Source: Planctomycetaceae bacterium (GTDB taxonomy: Bacteria; Planctomycetota; Planctomycetia; Pirellulales; Pirellulaceae). From it: a DNA stretch of 64,000 nucleotides. The position numbers and the translations under genes were made by a program. Position 1 is the stretch's first letter. Every line of letters begins with the position of its first letter. The stretch spans positions 1 through 64,000 of the forward strand of contig PAQH01000010.1 of NCBI GenBank assembly GCA_002709225.1, in the 5' to 3' direction. Positions 18,082 through 28,587 of this stretch are shown here, one piece after another. Below the pieces are notes generated by a model. It was not told the origin of the DNA and did not search any database. It saw only the letters and a program-made list of their open reading frames with translations.

Positions 18082-18437
18082 CGAAGCCTCTCCAGGAGAC
18101 CTCAAAAGTGATCAAACCGACGGAGTCGTTGCGTTCTTCTGACCAGGCCAACCCATAAAACCCGCACCAGGTCGGACAACACCAGTACCGCGTACGCAAA
18201 CGGATTTAACCGGGACTGCAACATCGGGACTTTCTCACCAGACCTTCCCACGGAAGGTGTCAAACACCCGTTCCACGAGGATCTCGACAATCGCCGGGGA
18301 CGGCGCTTCATGGGGACTTCAGGCTGATTGACCTACGCCACTGGAAACTCGTTTTTCGCCTGATTGTCATAACACTGGTCGTCTATGGCATTGGGCACAC
18401 ACTGGCAGATGCGAGGGAGCAATTCGCCATCCATCAG

Positions 18438-19286
18438 GTGAACTGGACTTCGCTGTCTGTTGGTTGGCTGGTGGTCGCGGGCGTGGCTTATCTCGCGGGG
18501 ATGCTGCCCTGCTGGTGGTTCTGGCATCGCGTACTCCACGCGATGGGTGCACGGCCACGTTATCGTGAAACGATGCCCGCATTTTACATCGGGCACTTGG
18601 GGAAATACTTTCCGGGCAAAGCTTTGGTGGTCGTGATTCGTACCGCGTTGATTCGCGGGCCGCGGGTGGACACGCTCGCTGCAACGATCAGTGTCTTCGT
18701 TGAAACGCTAACTATGATGGCTGTCGGCGCACTTGTCGCGGCGAGTTTGCTGCTCACTACGACCGCTGACTCCTGGTTATTCTGGCTGGCCCTGGCCTTG
18801 TTTTGTCTGGCAGGTATTCCCACACTGCCACCCGTTTTCCGTAAGGTTGTGCGGACCATTTGCGCCCGCCGTGGCTACGAACAGGTCACTCAGGTAGTCA
18901 ACGCATTAAGGCTGCCCCTGCTGGCTTCCGGTTGGCTCACAATCGCCGGGGGCTGGTTTCTAATGGGACTCAGTTTGTGGGCAGTACTCCAATCCATGAC
19001 AACTACGTCGGAAATGCCGACTGCGTTACCTCTCGAACCGGTTCAAGCCCTGGTACTGCTGACGGCAACCGTCGGCCTGGCGCTGGTTGCCGGATTCCTT
19101 TCCTTGCTGCCTGGTGGGATCGGCGTGCGGGAACTGGTCGTGACAACACTCCTGGTACCTGTATATGGAGAGCTTGCTGCCATTCTCTCGGCGGTGCTGC
19201 TAAGAATTACTTGGCTGCTGGCAGAATTAGTCGCGTCGGGTTTCCTGTATGTGTCCACACGGCTGCAGTCCGGCAACCAAACCTGA
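18438..19286 (+). CDS. flippase-like integral membrane protein (LPG synthase membrane-domain type)
   Basis: 282 residues from the only conventional start, GTG 18438, but coding almost certainly begins earlier. The frame is open from 18210, and bases 18324-18437 code a clear membrane helix (LIVITLVVYGIGHTLADARE) typical of the N-terminus of this family; the in-frame upstream candidates are CTG (18324) or ATT. The family has about eight helices, with GHLGKYFPGKALVVVIRTALI and LSLLPGGIGVRELV as signatures, both present. Members move or handle lipids or lipid-linked precursors. It precedes the GT2 gene by about 200 bp, fitting a role in glycolipid or polyprenyl-linked sugar traffic. Confidence 0.8.
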   Translation: MNWTSLSVGWLVVAGVAYLAGMLPCWWFWHRVLHAMGARPRYRETMPAFYIGHLGKYFPGKALVVVIRTALIRGPRVDTLAATISVFVETLTMMAVGALVAASLLLTTTADSWLFWLALALFCLAGIPTLPPVFRKVVRTICARRGYEQVTQVVNALRLPLLASGWLTIAGGWFLMGLSLWAVLQSMTTTSEMPTALPLEPVQALVLLTATVGLALVAGFLSLLPGGIGVRELVVTTLLVPVYGELAAILSAVLLRITWLLAELVASGFLYVSTRLQSGNQT

Positions 19287-19482
19287 AGCGAGCTCCCGGT
19301 TCGGGTTCATCGCGCCCAATTCTCATACCGTGAAAACGGGGAATCTTCTCTTTTCATGCCCCCCGAGATAGATTTTCCCGATATGTTGTTATGAACCAAT
19401 CAGCGAAGATCGACCGCCTTGGCGGCGACTTTCGTGTTTCCCTGTAAGGGTCACAAAACACCCGTTCCAGAGATTCAAATTG

Positions 19483-20511
19483 ATGCTGTCGATCGTAATT
19501 CCCCTGTACAACGAAGTGGAAAGCCTGACTGCCCTACATGCGGAAATTGATGCCGTCGGCCAGAAACACGGTTACGAATTCGAAATCCTGTTCATCGATG
19601 ACGGATCGACCGACGGTTCCTGGGAGCAGGTCAAGCAGCTGGCCCAGGACGACACACGTATTCGGGGTATTCGCTTCCGCCGAAACTTCGGTAAAGCCGC
19701 CGCGCTCGCCGCCGGTTTTGATGCTGCGCGCGGAGAAATCGTCTTCACTCTAGACGCCGATCTCCAGGATGACCCTCGTGAAATACCTCGTTTTCTCGAA
19801 GCCTTGGAATCTGACGCACTGGATGTGATCAGTGGGTGGAAACAAGTACGACATGACCCTTGGCACAAGGTCTTGCCATCACGAGTCTTCAACTGGATGA
19901 TTGGAAAATTGACGGGGGTGCGGCTACACGACCACAACTGTGGTTTCAAATGCTACCGTCGAGAAGTTTTTGAAGAACTGCAACTTTACGGAGAAATGCA
20001 TCGGTTCTTACCAGTACTGGCAGCGTCTCGCGGCTGGAAAGTCGGAGAAATCACCGTTCATCACCGTAGCCGAGAGCACGGGCATTCCAAATATGGCGCC
20101 CGCCGTTTTATCAAGGGATTCCTGGATCTACTAACCGTGCACCTGCTCACTGGATATGGCCAACGGCCTCAGCACCTGCTCGGTAGCGTCGGGCTGATGT
20201 TCTTTCTGTTAGGCGGCAGCGGCTTGACCGTTCTCGCCGCGGGGTGGGTTTTGTCGCGTTTGCTCATGCCGGAACCGGATCACTGGCATCTTCACGAGAA
20301 AGCCGTGTTCTACTATTCGATTGTGGCAGTGCTGCTCGGTGCGCAATGCATGACAGTCGGTTTCCTGGCCGAGCTACTGACCTCCTATCACGGCAAAGAC
20401 GCACACATTTTCTCGATCCAGGAACACCTGGAAAACGGACTTGTGGAAAAGACCAACAACACGACCACACCACCTCCAGCATCTTCCGTGTATCCAAACT
20501 CAACACGGTAA
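19483..20511 (+). CDS. family 2 glycosyltransferase with C-terminal membrane helices
   Basis: 342 residues from ATG 19483 (a TTG lies one codon earlier). The catalytic domain opens with MLSIVIPLYNEVESL; FIDDGSTDGSW and TLDADLQDDP give the nucleotide-sugar and DxD sites. After about residue 225 come two membrane helices (GLMFFLLGGSGLTVLAAG; FYYSIVAVLLGAQCMTVGFL). This is the DPM1/GtrB/ArnC layout: transfer of a sugar from a nucleotide donor to polyprenyl phosphate on the cytoplasmic face. The next gene, 28 bp downstream, is a polytopic protein that could use the lipid-linked sugar. Confidence 0.9.
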   Translation: MLSIVIPLYNEVESLTALHAEIDAVGQKHGYEFEILFIDDGSTDGSWEQVKQLAQDDTRIRGIRFRRNFGKAAALAAGFDAARGEIVFTLDADLQDDPREIPRFLEALESDALDVISGWKQVRHDPWHKVLPSRVFNWMIGKLTGVRLHDHNCGFKCYRREVFEELQLYGEMHRFLPVLAASRGWKVGEITVHHRSREHGHSKYGARRFIKGFLDLLTVHLLTGYGQRPQHLLGSVGLMFFLLGGSGLTVLAAGWVLSRLLMPEPDHWHLHEKAVFYYSIVAVLLGAQCMTVGFLAELLTSYHGKDAHIFSIQEHLENGLVEKTNNTTTPPPASSVYPNSTR

Positions 20512-20539
20512 TGCCGCTTTGCTGAACATCGGTTGACTT

Positions 20540-22138
20540 ATGTCTTCCATTCCTCAACTAGAACTCCAGCAGAAGACTCGCTGGACGTGGTATCTAGTAC
20601 TGATTCTGGCGTCGGTCAGCGTCAACACGGGCCGCGTGTTCGTAATGCAAAGTCGCGACACCTACACACCCATGCTAAGCGCAAATGACCGCAGTCGCTG
20701 GTGCACGGTCCGAGCCCTGGTCGACCATGGCACCTATGCCATCGATGCTTTTGTCAATGAAAGACACCCCCAAAAAAGAAACCGCCGTCCATGGCATACC
20801 ATCGACATGGTGCAACACCGAGGTGCCGATGGACGTCAGCACCTCTATTCGAGCAAGCCACCACTGCTGGCCACGATGTTAGCTGGGCCATATTGGTGCC
20901 TGCAGAAATTGACCGGAGCCAACCTGACAGATAATCCATTCCTGGTCATTAGAGCGCTTCTAATGTTGTGCCACGTGGCACCCCTGGGATTGTATTTCTT
21001 CTTGCTTGCCAGAATCATCGAGCAGTACGGCACTACGCATTGGGGACGTGTCCTGGTTATGACGTGCGCCACATGGGCTACCTTCCTGACAACCTTTGCA
21101 GCAACACTCAACAATCATCTGCCGGCCGCGATTAGCGTATTGATTGCGCTGTGGGTCACGCTGCCGGTCTGGCACACCAAGCATAGCGCAACCTGGCGTT
21201 TCGCAGCGGCGGGCGTGTTCGCTGCGTTTGCGGCAGCCAACGAATTACCGGCACTGTCCTTTCTGGCACTCTTCGGGGGCATCTTATTTCTGCACTCTCC
21301 CAAGCAGACTTGTGGAGCCTTTCTGCCTGGGGCAGCGATCGTGGCAGTCGCCTTCTTTGGAACCAATTTTCTAGCGCATGACAGCTGGCGTCCCCCGTAT
21401 GCACACCGTGGTGATGGTCCTCTGCTGGCAACATTCCCTGGGCAATTGAAGGGGCAGGACTCGGATAGAGACCTTCTTGAAGTGTCACGACGTAACCTCG
21501 GTAAGGAGGGACTGGAGATTTCGCCGCAGGCGGTATTGCGTCCCAGTCATCGTCCCGACAGACGCGAACTCTATGATCCGCAATCGCAGCGACGCTTCGA
21601 ACTGGTGGCAACCGACAACGGAAACATCCAGCTTCGTGGCTGGGACAACTGGTACGACTACCCAGGAAGCTACTGGCACAGCGAGAAACGTAGTCGTATC
21701 GATCAGGGCGAACCTTCCCGGGTGACCTACGCGTTACATGTCCTAATTGGTCATCACGGCTTGTTTTCATTGACACCCATCTGGATCCTGTCGATCTATG
21801 GCGTCTGTCGCTGGTCACAGAGCGGACAAACCAGGGTGCTACGAGGTTTCGCGGCTTTCACCGGCACCCTGACGCTGGTCTGCCTGGTGTTCTACCTGGC
21901 GCGTCCGCTGCAGGATCGTAATTACGGCGGCACAGCGTGCGCCTTTCGGTGGATGTTCTGGTTTACACCGCTGTGGACACTCTGCCTGCTCCCCGCAACG
22001 GATGCCATGGAACGCATCACGTGGAGACGTTGGGCGGTCTACCTGCTGCTCGCCGTCAGCATCGGATCCGCAAGCTACGGTTTCGCCAATCCCTGGCGAC
22101 ACCCCTGGCTCTATACGTGGTTTTGGCAGAACGGCTGA
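20540..22138 (+). CDS. polytopic membrane protein, GT-C-like glycosyltransferase candidate
   Basis: 532 residues with about ten membrane helices, grouped before residue 290 and after residue 400, around a soluble loop (residues 280-395: HRGDGPLLATFPGQLKGQD and a DNWYDYPGSYW stretch). The first loop carries Asp/Glu/Arg/His residues (RDTYTPMLSANDRSRWCTVRALVDHGTY), as in GT-C enzymes that take sugars from polyprenyl phosphates. I do not recognise a named family. The GT2 gene 28 bp upstream suggests a pair: one makes the lipid-linked sugar, the other transfers it outside the membrane. Confidence 0.65.
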   Translation: MSSIPQLELQQKTRWTWYLVLILASVSVNTGRVFVMQSRDTYTPMLSANDRSRWCTVRALVDHGTYAIDAFVNERHPQKRNRRPWHTIDMVQHRGADGRQHLYSSKPPLLATMLAGPYWCLQKLTGANLTDNPFLVIRALLMLCHVAPLGLYFFLLARIIEQYGTTHWGRVLVMTCATWATFLTTFAATLNNHLPAAISVLIALWVTLPVWHTKHSATWRFAAAGVFAAFAAANELPALSFLALFGGILFLHSPKQTCGAFLPGAAIVAVAFFGTNFLAHDSWRPPYAHRGDGPLLATFPGQLKGQDSDRDLLEVSRRNLGKEGLEISPQAVLRPSHRPDRRELYDPQSQRRFELVATDNGNIQLRGWDNWYDYPGSYWHSEKRSRIDQGEPSRVTYALHVLIGHHGLFSLTPIWILSIYGVCRWSQSGQTRVLRGFAAFTGTLTLVCLVFYLARPLQDRNYGGTACAFRWMFWFTPLWTLCLLPATDAMERITWRRWAVYLLLAVSIGSASYGFANPWRHPWLYTWFWQNG

Positions 22139-22174
22139 CAGCTCCATCGGCTGACAACAAAAACAACGCCGCAC

Positions 22175-23425
22175 TTAACGGGCTTGGAGACAGTAAAGGT
22201 TCTGGAAACCGCGGATAAACATCCGCCCGCCCGCCACCGCCGGAGTACTGTGACACGATTCACCGAGGCTCGTCTTTCCCAACAATTCGTACTTGGCCCC
22301 AGCTGCCATCACGACCACGGTCCCGTCGCGGGCGACGCAGTACAATTTGCCATCAATACAAACTGGCGATCCCGAATAGATCCCTCCCACGCGCTGGGTC
22401 CAGATTTCCTCACCAGTCGCCGCCTCCAGGCAAACGACCACTCCGTTGTCACCCCAGAGGAAAAGGTGGCCTTGATAGGCTATGGGAGTCGGTACGTAAG
22501 GGAGATTCCGTTCTCGGGTCCAGGCCGCTTCCTGGACGGATAGATCTCCGTCACCATCGACGGGAATGGCTGCTAGGAACTGGCCCCGCCCACCTCCGCC
22601 GCAGGTCGCCACGACGACATTATCAATCACGACAGGAGAACCCACACAGCGCGCATTAAAGACGTTCGCACGGCTCAACAATTTCCCACTCAACGCGTTC
22701 AGCGAAGAAATACCATCCCCGGTATTGGTAAAAAACAACCGCGGAACTTGATTCTCTCGAGCCAGCACAACCGGCGTTGAGTGCGCTGTCAAACGAACCT
22801 TTCGATCACTCTTCCAACGGGTCTCTCCCGTTTCGACGTCCAACGAGATAACCGAAGAAGCGCCATCTTGTTGATTGGCGATAATGACCTGTCCGGCAAA
22901 TAGAATTGGAGACGTGCCACAACCATGGGAATGCTGGTTGTAGAACTTGCCCAGGTCGCGTTTCCAGATCTCCCGGCCTGAAAAATCATGGGCCACAACC
23001 AAGAAATCCTGGTCGGAAGCGAACAGCGTAACAACGTGTTTACCATTGGTCGCGGGAGTTGCCGAAGCAAAACTGTTCAGCTCGTGCTTTTTATAGGTCT
23101 GGCCTGTGAATTCTCGCTGCCAGCGGATCTTGCCAGTAGCCGTATCGATGTCGAGCAAAACTCGACTCTTTCCAGCCGCCTCTGCAGAAACCAGAAACAG
23201 GTGGTCGTTCCAAACACTAGGAGATCCATGCCCCAACCCAGGGAGTGCCGCTTTCCACGCGTAGTCACCTGGCTCCCACCGAACTGGCAGACCTTTCTGG
23301 TTACTGATGCCTGCACCCGCAACGCCACGAAACCGCGGCCATTGGTCCTGACCATGACTCACCAGAGTCGAACCGAGCATCAACAGCAAGCCGAAGTTTC
23401 GTAACAACCAGTGGGAACGTGTCAT
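22175..23425 (-). CDS. secreted PQQ-like beta-propeller protein
   Basis: 416 residues from ATG 23425. A signal peptide ends near SHGQ (about residue 26). The start WPRFRGVAGAGIS is the usual opening of planctomycete propellers related to BamB and PQQ dehydrogenases. Blades repeat the pattern DxxTGxxxWxxxF, for example IDTATGKIRWQREF, LDVETGETRWKSD and LEAATGEEIWTQRV. No catalytic residues for an alcohol dehydrogenase are evident, and no partner enzyme is adjacent. It is probably a periplasmic scaffold. It converges on the GT-C-like gene (36-bp gap). Confidence 0.85.
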   Translation of the reverse strand: MTRSHWLLRNFGLLLMLGSTLVSHGQDQWPRFRGVAGAGISNQKGLPVRWEPGDYAWKAALPGLGHGSPSVWNDHLFLVSAEAAGKSRVLLDIDTATGKIRWQREFTGQTYKKHELNSFASATPATNGKHVVTLFASDQDFLVVAHDFSGREIWKRDLGKFYNQHSHGCGTSPILFAGQVIIANQQDGASSVISLDVETGETRWKSDRKVRLTAHSTPVVLARENQVPRLFFTNTGDGISSLNALSGKLLSRANVFNARCVGSPVVIDNVVVATCGGGGRGQFLAAIPVDGDGDLSVQEAAWTRERNLPYVPTPIAYQGHLFLWGDNGVVVCLEAATGEEIWTQRVGGIYSGSPVCIDGKLYCVARDGTVVVMAAGAKYELLGKTSLGESCHSTPAVAGGRMFIRGFQNLYCLQAR

Positions 23426-23582
23426 GGTGGGTATCCTGTGCAGAACTTCCGGGGCGGAGAAACGGTTTGCGGCGAGGTTTCAATCGCCCGCGGCTCCAAT
23501 CGCAGCGCATCGCACTGAATCAGGCAGCGCCGCGCAGCAGACTTGCCCAGCCACACGAAAAGCTGGATCTCAGTGGTCTGTA

Positions 23583-23610
23583 AGCGTAGCGTTCCGGCGC
23601 ATGCTGTCAA
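23583..23610 (-). promoter_or_regulatory. weak candidate promoter for the PQQ propeller gene
   Basis: On the minus strand a consensus -35 (TTGACA, plus-strand tgtcaa at 23605-23610) is followed after 16 bp by TACGCT (23583-23588), a poor -10. The leader would be about 150 nt. In the 376-bp gap 23426-23801 I see only this and the 13-bp repeat at 23677-23700. Confidence 0.25.
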
Positions 23611-23676
23611 GTTTCAGCGTAGTGTGAACCGGTCGACGATGCCTCGTGATCTACCGGCCGCGTTGCCGACCCGAGG

Positions 23677-23700
23677 TGCGGGGCATAGATGCGGGGCATA
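23677..23700. repeat. short tandem repeat, two copies
   Basis: tgcggggcata occurs at 23677-23687 and 23690-23700 (13-bp period) in the gap between carB and the PQQ gene. Confidence 0.7.
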
Positions 23701-23801
23701 AAGGTACGGCAAGAAATGGTGTGCGCACCTAACAGAAATCAAGCCAGAGTAAGCGACCACCCTGGTACAAGCCCCGATCACGCGCAAGACACCGGCGCAG
23801 G

Positions 23802-26800
23802 CTACCGCGTCAGCTCAAAACGGTCTTGCAAGGCCTGCACATTCATCCCTTCTTCACGCAGTGCTTCCATTGCGACCACGGCGGCTTCCGCAGCCTGTAA
23901 CGTGGTGATTGAAGGAACCCCCGCCTGCACTGCGGCAGCCCGAATCTTCCCTTCGTCGGTCCGGGCTCCTTTTCCATTCGGCGTATTCATGATCAAACTA
24001 ATTTCATCGTTCTTCAACAGATCCAACAGATTCGGGTGCCCCTCGGCAAGCTTCTTCACGTCCTCAACCAGGATTCCAGCACTCCGCAACACTTGAGCTG
24101 TCCCCATGGTGGCGACCAGGTCGTAACCCAGTGCCGCAAGGCGCTGGGCCAGTGGCACAAACTGCTCCTTGTGCCGCCCCGAAATACTCAAGAAGATCTT
24201 GCCAGACTCGGGCAAGACCACACCCGCCGCCAACTGGCTCTTGGCAAACGCAATGGAAAAACGTTCGCTGATGCCCATTACTTCACCGGTACTCCGCATC
24301 TCGGGACCCAGCACAATATCAACACCAACAAATTTCCGAAATGGAAATACACTTTCTTTGATCGACACGTGAGATGGAATGGGATCGCTCGCGATCCCTA
24401 GTTGTTCGAGAGATTGACCGGCCATCAGCTTGGCCGCAATCTTGGCCACGGGAACTCCCGTCGCCTTGGCCACAAACGGAACCGTGCGACTCGCGCGGGG
24501 ATTGACCTCCAGCACATAAACGAGTGGCTTCCCATCCTCTTTCTTGACAGCAAACTGAACGTTCATGAGACCAATGACGTTCAAACGCAACGCCATCGCT
24601 TCCGTGGCTTCCCGGATTTCCTGCACGACAGGGCCAGGCAAGCTGTACGGAGGTATCGCACAGGCCGAATCGCCAGAATGCACTCCCGCCTCTTCGATAT
24701 GCTCCATCACTCCCATAATCACGACTTTCTGGCCATCACAAACGGCGTCGACATCCACTTCAGTTGCGTCTTCCAGGAAACGATCGAGCAGCACTGGCTG
24801 ACCTTGGGCAACGGCAAATGCCTCCGCGACATAGCGTTCAAACTGTGTTCGGTCATAACAAATCTCCATCGCGCGGCCCCCCAGAACAAAGCTGGGGCGT
24901 ACCAAGGATGGAAAACCGACTTTCTCCGCTTCGATCCGTGCCTGGCTCATCGTCCGTGCAATCGCATTCGCCGGCTGCCGGAGGCCCAGGTCGTTGAGTA
25001 AATGCTGAAATTTCTCACGGTCTTCCGCAGCTTCGATGGTGTCGACACTCGTACCAATAATAGGGATCCCAGCGCTATCCAAGCCTCGTGCCAGATTCAA
25101 TGGCGTCTGGCCACCAAACTGGACAATGACACCATCGGGGTTAACGCGATCACAGATATTGAGCACGTCCTCCGTCGTGAGCGGCTCAAAAAACAGGATA
25201 TCGCTCGTGTCGTAATCGGTACTTACGGTTTCGGGATTGGAATTCACCATAATCGACTGAATACCCATTTCGCGAAGCGCAAAACTGGCGTGACAGCAGC
25301 AGTAATCAAACTCGATTCCCTGTCCAATACGATTCGGCCCCCCGCCCAGAATCATCACCCGTTTCTTGCCGGTGGGTCGCTCCGGCGTCTCGTCTTCCTC
25401 CTCGTACGTAGAGTAGTAATAGGGTGTGTAGGCTTCAAATTCTGCGGCACACGTATCCACCGACTTGAATGTCGCAACCACTCCCCGCGTTCGACGTTCA
25501 GCCCGTACGGCAAACTCATCCGTGTCCCAGAGCTGCGCCAGCTGCCGATCCGAGAAACCGTAACGCTTCGCCTCTCGGAGTGTCTCCGTGTCGACGGTCG
25601 CGATCGCATTATGCCCGGCCAATTGCTCTTCAAACTCGACGATCTGCAACAGCTGATCCAAGAACCAGGGGTCAACAGAAGAGAGGCGATGGATCTCTTC
25701 AACAGACATACCCTGCTTGATCGCATAGCGAATGTACCAGGGCCGCTCCGCATTCGGGGTTGATAAACGGACACGAATTTCTTCTTCGTCGGGCTGCTCA
25801 TCCGTACCCCAGGCATCCTTCTGGTCGCAACCCAGACCAAAGCTGCCAACTTCCAGACCGCGAAGCGCTTTCTGAAAGGACTCCTTGAACGTGCGCCCAA
25901 TCGCCATCGTCTCGCCGACGCTCTTCATTTGAGTCGTCAGGGTAGCATCCGCCTCGGGGAATTTCTCGAAGGCAAAACGCGGTACCTTCGTAACCACATA
26001 GTCGATTGTCGGCTCGAAACAGGCCAGTGTCTTTCTGGTGATGTCATTTGGTAATTCGTGCAAACGGTAACCAACCGCCAACTTGGCGGCGATCTTGGCG
26101 ATCGGAAACCCCGTTGCCTTCGAAGCCAAGGCACTAGAGCGGCTCACTCGAGGGTTCATTTCGATGACAATCATCCGGCCGGTTTCAGGATGAATCGCAA
26201 ATTGAATATTGGAGCCCCCAGTCTCGACACCAATCTCACGAATGACCGCGAGGCTGGCGTCGCGCATCCGCTGATACTCTTTGTCCGTCAATGTTTGCGC
26301 AGGCGCGACCGTAATCGAATCACCGGTATGGACGCCCATCGCATCGAAGTTCTCGATCGTGCAAATAATCACAACATTGTCGTCGAGATCACGCATGACC
26401 TCCATCTCGTACTCTTTCCACCCCAGAATCGACTCTTCGATGAGCACCTCGGTGACAGGTGACTGATCCAAACCACTGCGGACAAGATTGTCAAATTCAT
26501 CGCGGTTATAGGCAATTGCCGAGCCACTTCCACCGAGTGTGAAACTGGGGCGGACCACACAAGGCAAACCAATTTCCTGAACCACCTGCCGAGCGTCTTC
26601 GATCGTCCGCACAGTACGGCCCCGACAAACCTCAAGGCCGATATGCTCCATGGCCGATTTAAACTGGTCGCGTTCTTCGGCTTTGGCAATCACCGCCGCA
26701 TCGGCGCCGATCATCGCTACATCAAATTTCTTGAGTACCCCGTGGCGTTCAAGATCCATCGCCAAGTTCAGCCCTGTCTGGCCGCCGAGTGTCGGCAACA

Positions 26801-27056
26801 GGGCGTCCGGCCGCTCCTGCTCAATGACGGTGGCAATCAACTCCCAGGTCAAAGGCTCAATGTAGGTGCGGTCCGCTGTCGTTGGATCTGTCATGATCGT
26901 AGCCGGGTTCGAATTGACCAGCACGACCTCAAACCCCTCTTCACGCAGCGCTTTGCAAGCCTGGGTGCCTGAATAGTCAAACTCGCAAGCTTGTCCAATG
27001 ACAATCGGTCCCGAACCGATCAACAAAATCTTCCTGATATCTTCGCGGCGGGGCAC
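23802..27056 (-). CDS. carB: carbamoyl-phosphate synthase, large subunit
   Basis: 1084 residues from the GTG 27056 ([17 protein letters not shown]), the family's usual start; GGAGAG lies 12 nt upstream, and the 26 extra codons upstream are not conserved in type. The enzyme makes carbamoyl phosphate from bicarbonate, ATP and ammonia for arginine and pyrimidine synthesis. Both ATP-grasp halves are present: the first with [14 protein letters not shown] and [20 protein letters not shown], the second beginning near [22 protein letters not shown] and carrying [14 protein letters not shown] and [20 protein letters not shown]. The C-terminal 150 residues are the allosteric MGS-like domain. The small subunit carA is not in the window. 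Confidence 0.97.
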   Translation of the reverse strand: MPRREDIRKILLIGSGPIVIGQACEFDYSGTQACKALREEGFEVVLVNSNPATIMTDPTTADRTYIEPLTWELIATVIEQERPDALLPTLGGQTGLNLAMDLERHGVLKKFDVAMIGADAAVIAKAEERDQFKSAMEHIGLEVCRGRTVRTIEDARQVVQEIGLPCVVRPSFTLGGSGSAIAYNRDEFDNLVRSGLDQSPVTEVLIEESILGWKEYEMEVMRDLDDNVVIICTIENFDAMGVHTGDSITVAPAQTLTDKEYQRMRDASLAVIREIGVETGGSNIQFAIHPETGRMIVIEMNPRVSRSSALASKATGFPIAKIAAKLAVGYRLHELPNDITRKTLACFEPTIDYVVTKVPRFAFEKFPEADATLTTQMKSVGETMAIGRTFKESFQKALRGLEVGSFGLGCDQKDAWGTDEQPDEEEIRVRLSTPNAERPWYIRYAIKQGMSVEEIHRLSSVDPWFLDQLLQIVEFEEQLAGHNAIATVDTETLREAKRYGFSDRQLAQLWDTDEFAVRAERRTRGVVATFKSVDTCAAEFEAYTPYYYSTYEEEDETPERPTGKKRVMILGGGPNRIGQGIEFDYCCCHASFALREMGIQSIMVNSNPETVSTDYDTSDILFFEPLTTEDVLNICDRVNPDGVIVQFGGQTPLNLARGLDSAGIPIIGTSVDTIEAAEDREKFQHLLNDLGLRQPANAIARTMSQARIEAEKVGFPSLVRPSFVLGGRAMEICYDRTQFERYVAEAFAVAQGQPVLLDRFLEDATEVDVDAVCDGQKVVIMGVMEHIEEAGVHSGDSACAIPPYSLPGPVVQEIREATEAMALRLNVIGLMNVQFAVKKEDGKPLVYVLEVNPRASRTVPFVAKATGVPVAKIAAKLMAGQSLEQLGIASDPIPSHVSIKESVFPFRKFVGVDIVLGPEMRSTGEVMGISERFSIAFAKSQLAAGVVLPESGKIFLSISGRHKEQFVPLAQRLAALGYDLVATMGTAQVLRSAGILVEDVKKLAEGHPNLLDLLKNDEISLIMNTPNGKGARTDEGKIRAAAVQAGVPSITTLQAAEAAVVAMEALREEGMNVQALQDRFELTR

Positions 27057-27273
27057 AGTTCTGAATTCTCTCCGCAGGGATCCATGGCGGCAAAACAACG
27101 AGCAAAATTTCAAGAGGTTACCGCGCCGCCGCAATTTTTCGCAAGTCCCCGCAGCCGAGACGTGCGTTTTGACCGGACTCCCCTATTTGACGCTCCCCTG
27201 CTGGATCCGCAAACTGGGCTGCTGAAACAGCTCTCGTTGAGGCTCTTCTTGATTGCCAGAGGACCATATTCTC

Positions 27274-28545
27274 ATGAAGTCAACACTGAAAGTGACGATC
27301 AACGGCACAGGCTTTGCCGCCGACTACACAACACGCGTCTACGATATGATCCCGCACAAAAACCGAGTGACGATTGAAATGGCCGGTGTCACATCGGGGA
27401 CATTGGAGAATGCGCGGACTTTTGCCAGCCGCCACGGGATCTCCCAGGCCTTTGCCAGCCACCAGGAAATGCTCGCAGAGGTGCAACCTGATATCGATAA
27501 TATCGCCTGCGCAAATCATGCACACGGTCCCTACGTCATCGAAGCAGCCCAAGCGGGTGTTCCGATCATCGTGCTGGAAAAGCCGCCAGTTATCTGGCCG
27601 GGTTATCGGGAAGGTCAAACCGCGAATGCGGAAACGAGGAAATTCCAATCGATGGAATATCTGGGACGGGTGTTGGATGAGGTCCGCGCCGCCAATTCCA
27701 AGCTGTTGTACGCTGAAGATTTCGTTTATCTGGATGGCGTTAAGGGCCTGGTAGAACTGCTGGTCGAGGCCCGCAGGTCCAACAAAGGCTGCATCCTCTA
27801 TCAACGTGGAACGTGCGCTCACCAAGGATCCCACGCCCCGGCTTACGATACACCGGCGTTGTCAGGAGGTGGCGCGCTGTTCAACAAAGCGTGCCACCCG
27901 CTGGGACCCTGTCTCTACCTGAAACAGGTTGAGGGAATTCTCCGCGACGGTCGCCCCATCCGCCCGCAAAAAGTCGCCGGTATGGCCTTACAAATCCTCA
28001 AACACCAACCCAAATCGTCCGCCGAACACTTCCGAGTCATGCAAAACGTGGACGATTTCGGCCGGCTGACTGTCGTCTTCGAGGACCAGACAGTGGCCGA
28101 ATTGCTGGGACACGATCTCAGTATTAGCGGGATTCGCAATGACCTGTCCATCGTGACCGATTTCGCACAGTACGATCTACGCGTCAATCCCAACAACGAA
28201 AATGAACTCTTTCTGCCCACCGAGACCACTGCCGGAAACCTGCTGTTTCGAGAAAAACTACCCACTGCCAGCGGTACCAGCTTCCCGCGGCCCAACCAGT
28301 TTCATTCCCACGGCTACGTCAATGAAATGGATGACGCCGTACAATGCGCGCTCGATCCGACGCGCAATCCCCAGGCTGGTCCGATGCTGGCCTGGGACAC
28401 GCTCGCTGTCCTGCTGGGAGGCTACGAGTCGAGTGAAAAACAAGGTGCGTTGGTCGACCTTTCGGAGGTGATCACCGCCCGTCGCTTCCCGGAGAACGAA
28501 CTTCCCACACCGGAAACCTTCGGCAGCGTGTTCCAGCGCAAATGA
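27274..28545 (+). CDS. Gfo/Idh/MocA family oxidoreductase
   Basis: 423 residues from ATG 27274, with AGAGGA 10 nt upstream; a 7-codon longer start lacks support. The N-terminal Rossmann fold has the GTGFAA dinucleotide motif, AGVTSGTLENARTFASRHGI and an EKPP motif in place of the usual EKP. A later GGGALFNKACHPLGPCLYL matches the GGGxxxDxGxHxxD-type helix that holds active-site residues, with Asn replacing Asp. Family members use NAD(P) on sugars, inositols or other polyols. It is divergent from carB with no co-directional partner, so the substrate is open. Confidence 0.85.
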   Translation: MKSTLKVTINGTGFAADYTTRVYDMIPHKNRVTIEMAGVTSGTLENARTFASRHGISQAFASHQEMLAEVQPDIDNIACANHAHGPYVIEAAQAGVPIIVLEKPPVIWPGYREGQTANAETRKFQSMEYLGRVLDEVRAANSKLLYAEDFVYLDGVKGLVELLVEARRSNKGCILYQRGTCAHQGSHAPAYDTPALSGGGALFNKACHPLGPCLYLKQVEGILRDGRPIRPQKVAGMALQILKHQPKSSAEHFRVMQNVDDFGRLTVVFEDQTVAELLGHDLSISGIRNDLSIVTDFAQYDLRVNPNNENELFLPTETTAGNLLFREKLPTASGTSFPRPNQFHSHGYVNEMDDAVQCALDPTRNPQAGPMLAWDTLAVLLGGYESSEKQGALVDLSEVITARRFPENELPTPETFGSVFQRK

Positions 28546-28546
28546 T

Positions 28547-28583
28547 CGATGCCAGACAACACGTTCCCAGACACGAGGCATCG
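28547..28583. terminator. weak hairpin between convergent genes
   Basis: A 7-bp inverted repeat (cgatgcc at 28547-28553, ggcatcg at 28577-28583) lies in the 42-bp gap between the convergent oxidoreductase and ExbD genes. It lacks a T tract, so a terminator role is only suggested by position. Confidence 0.25.
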
Positions 28584-28587
28584 CCGG

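Noticed and set aside
18102-18311. Small minus-strand frame with a hydrophobic middle
   Set aside because: No ribosome-binding site or family, and it overlaps the region where the flippase-like frame is already open on the plus strand.
24402-25763. Long plus-strand frames opposite carB
   Set aside because: They lie wholly within the well-supported carB gene on the other strand and resemble no protein family.
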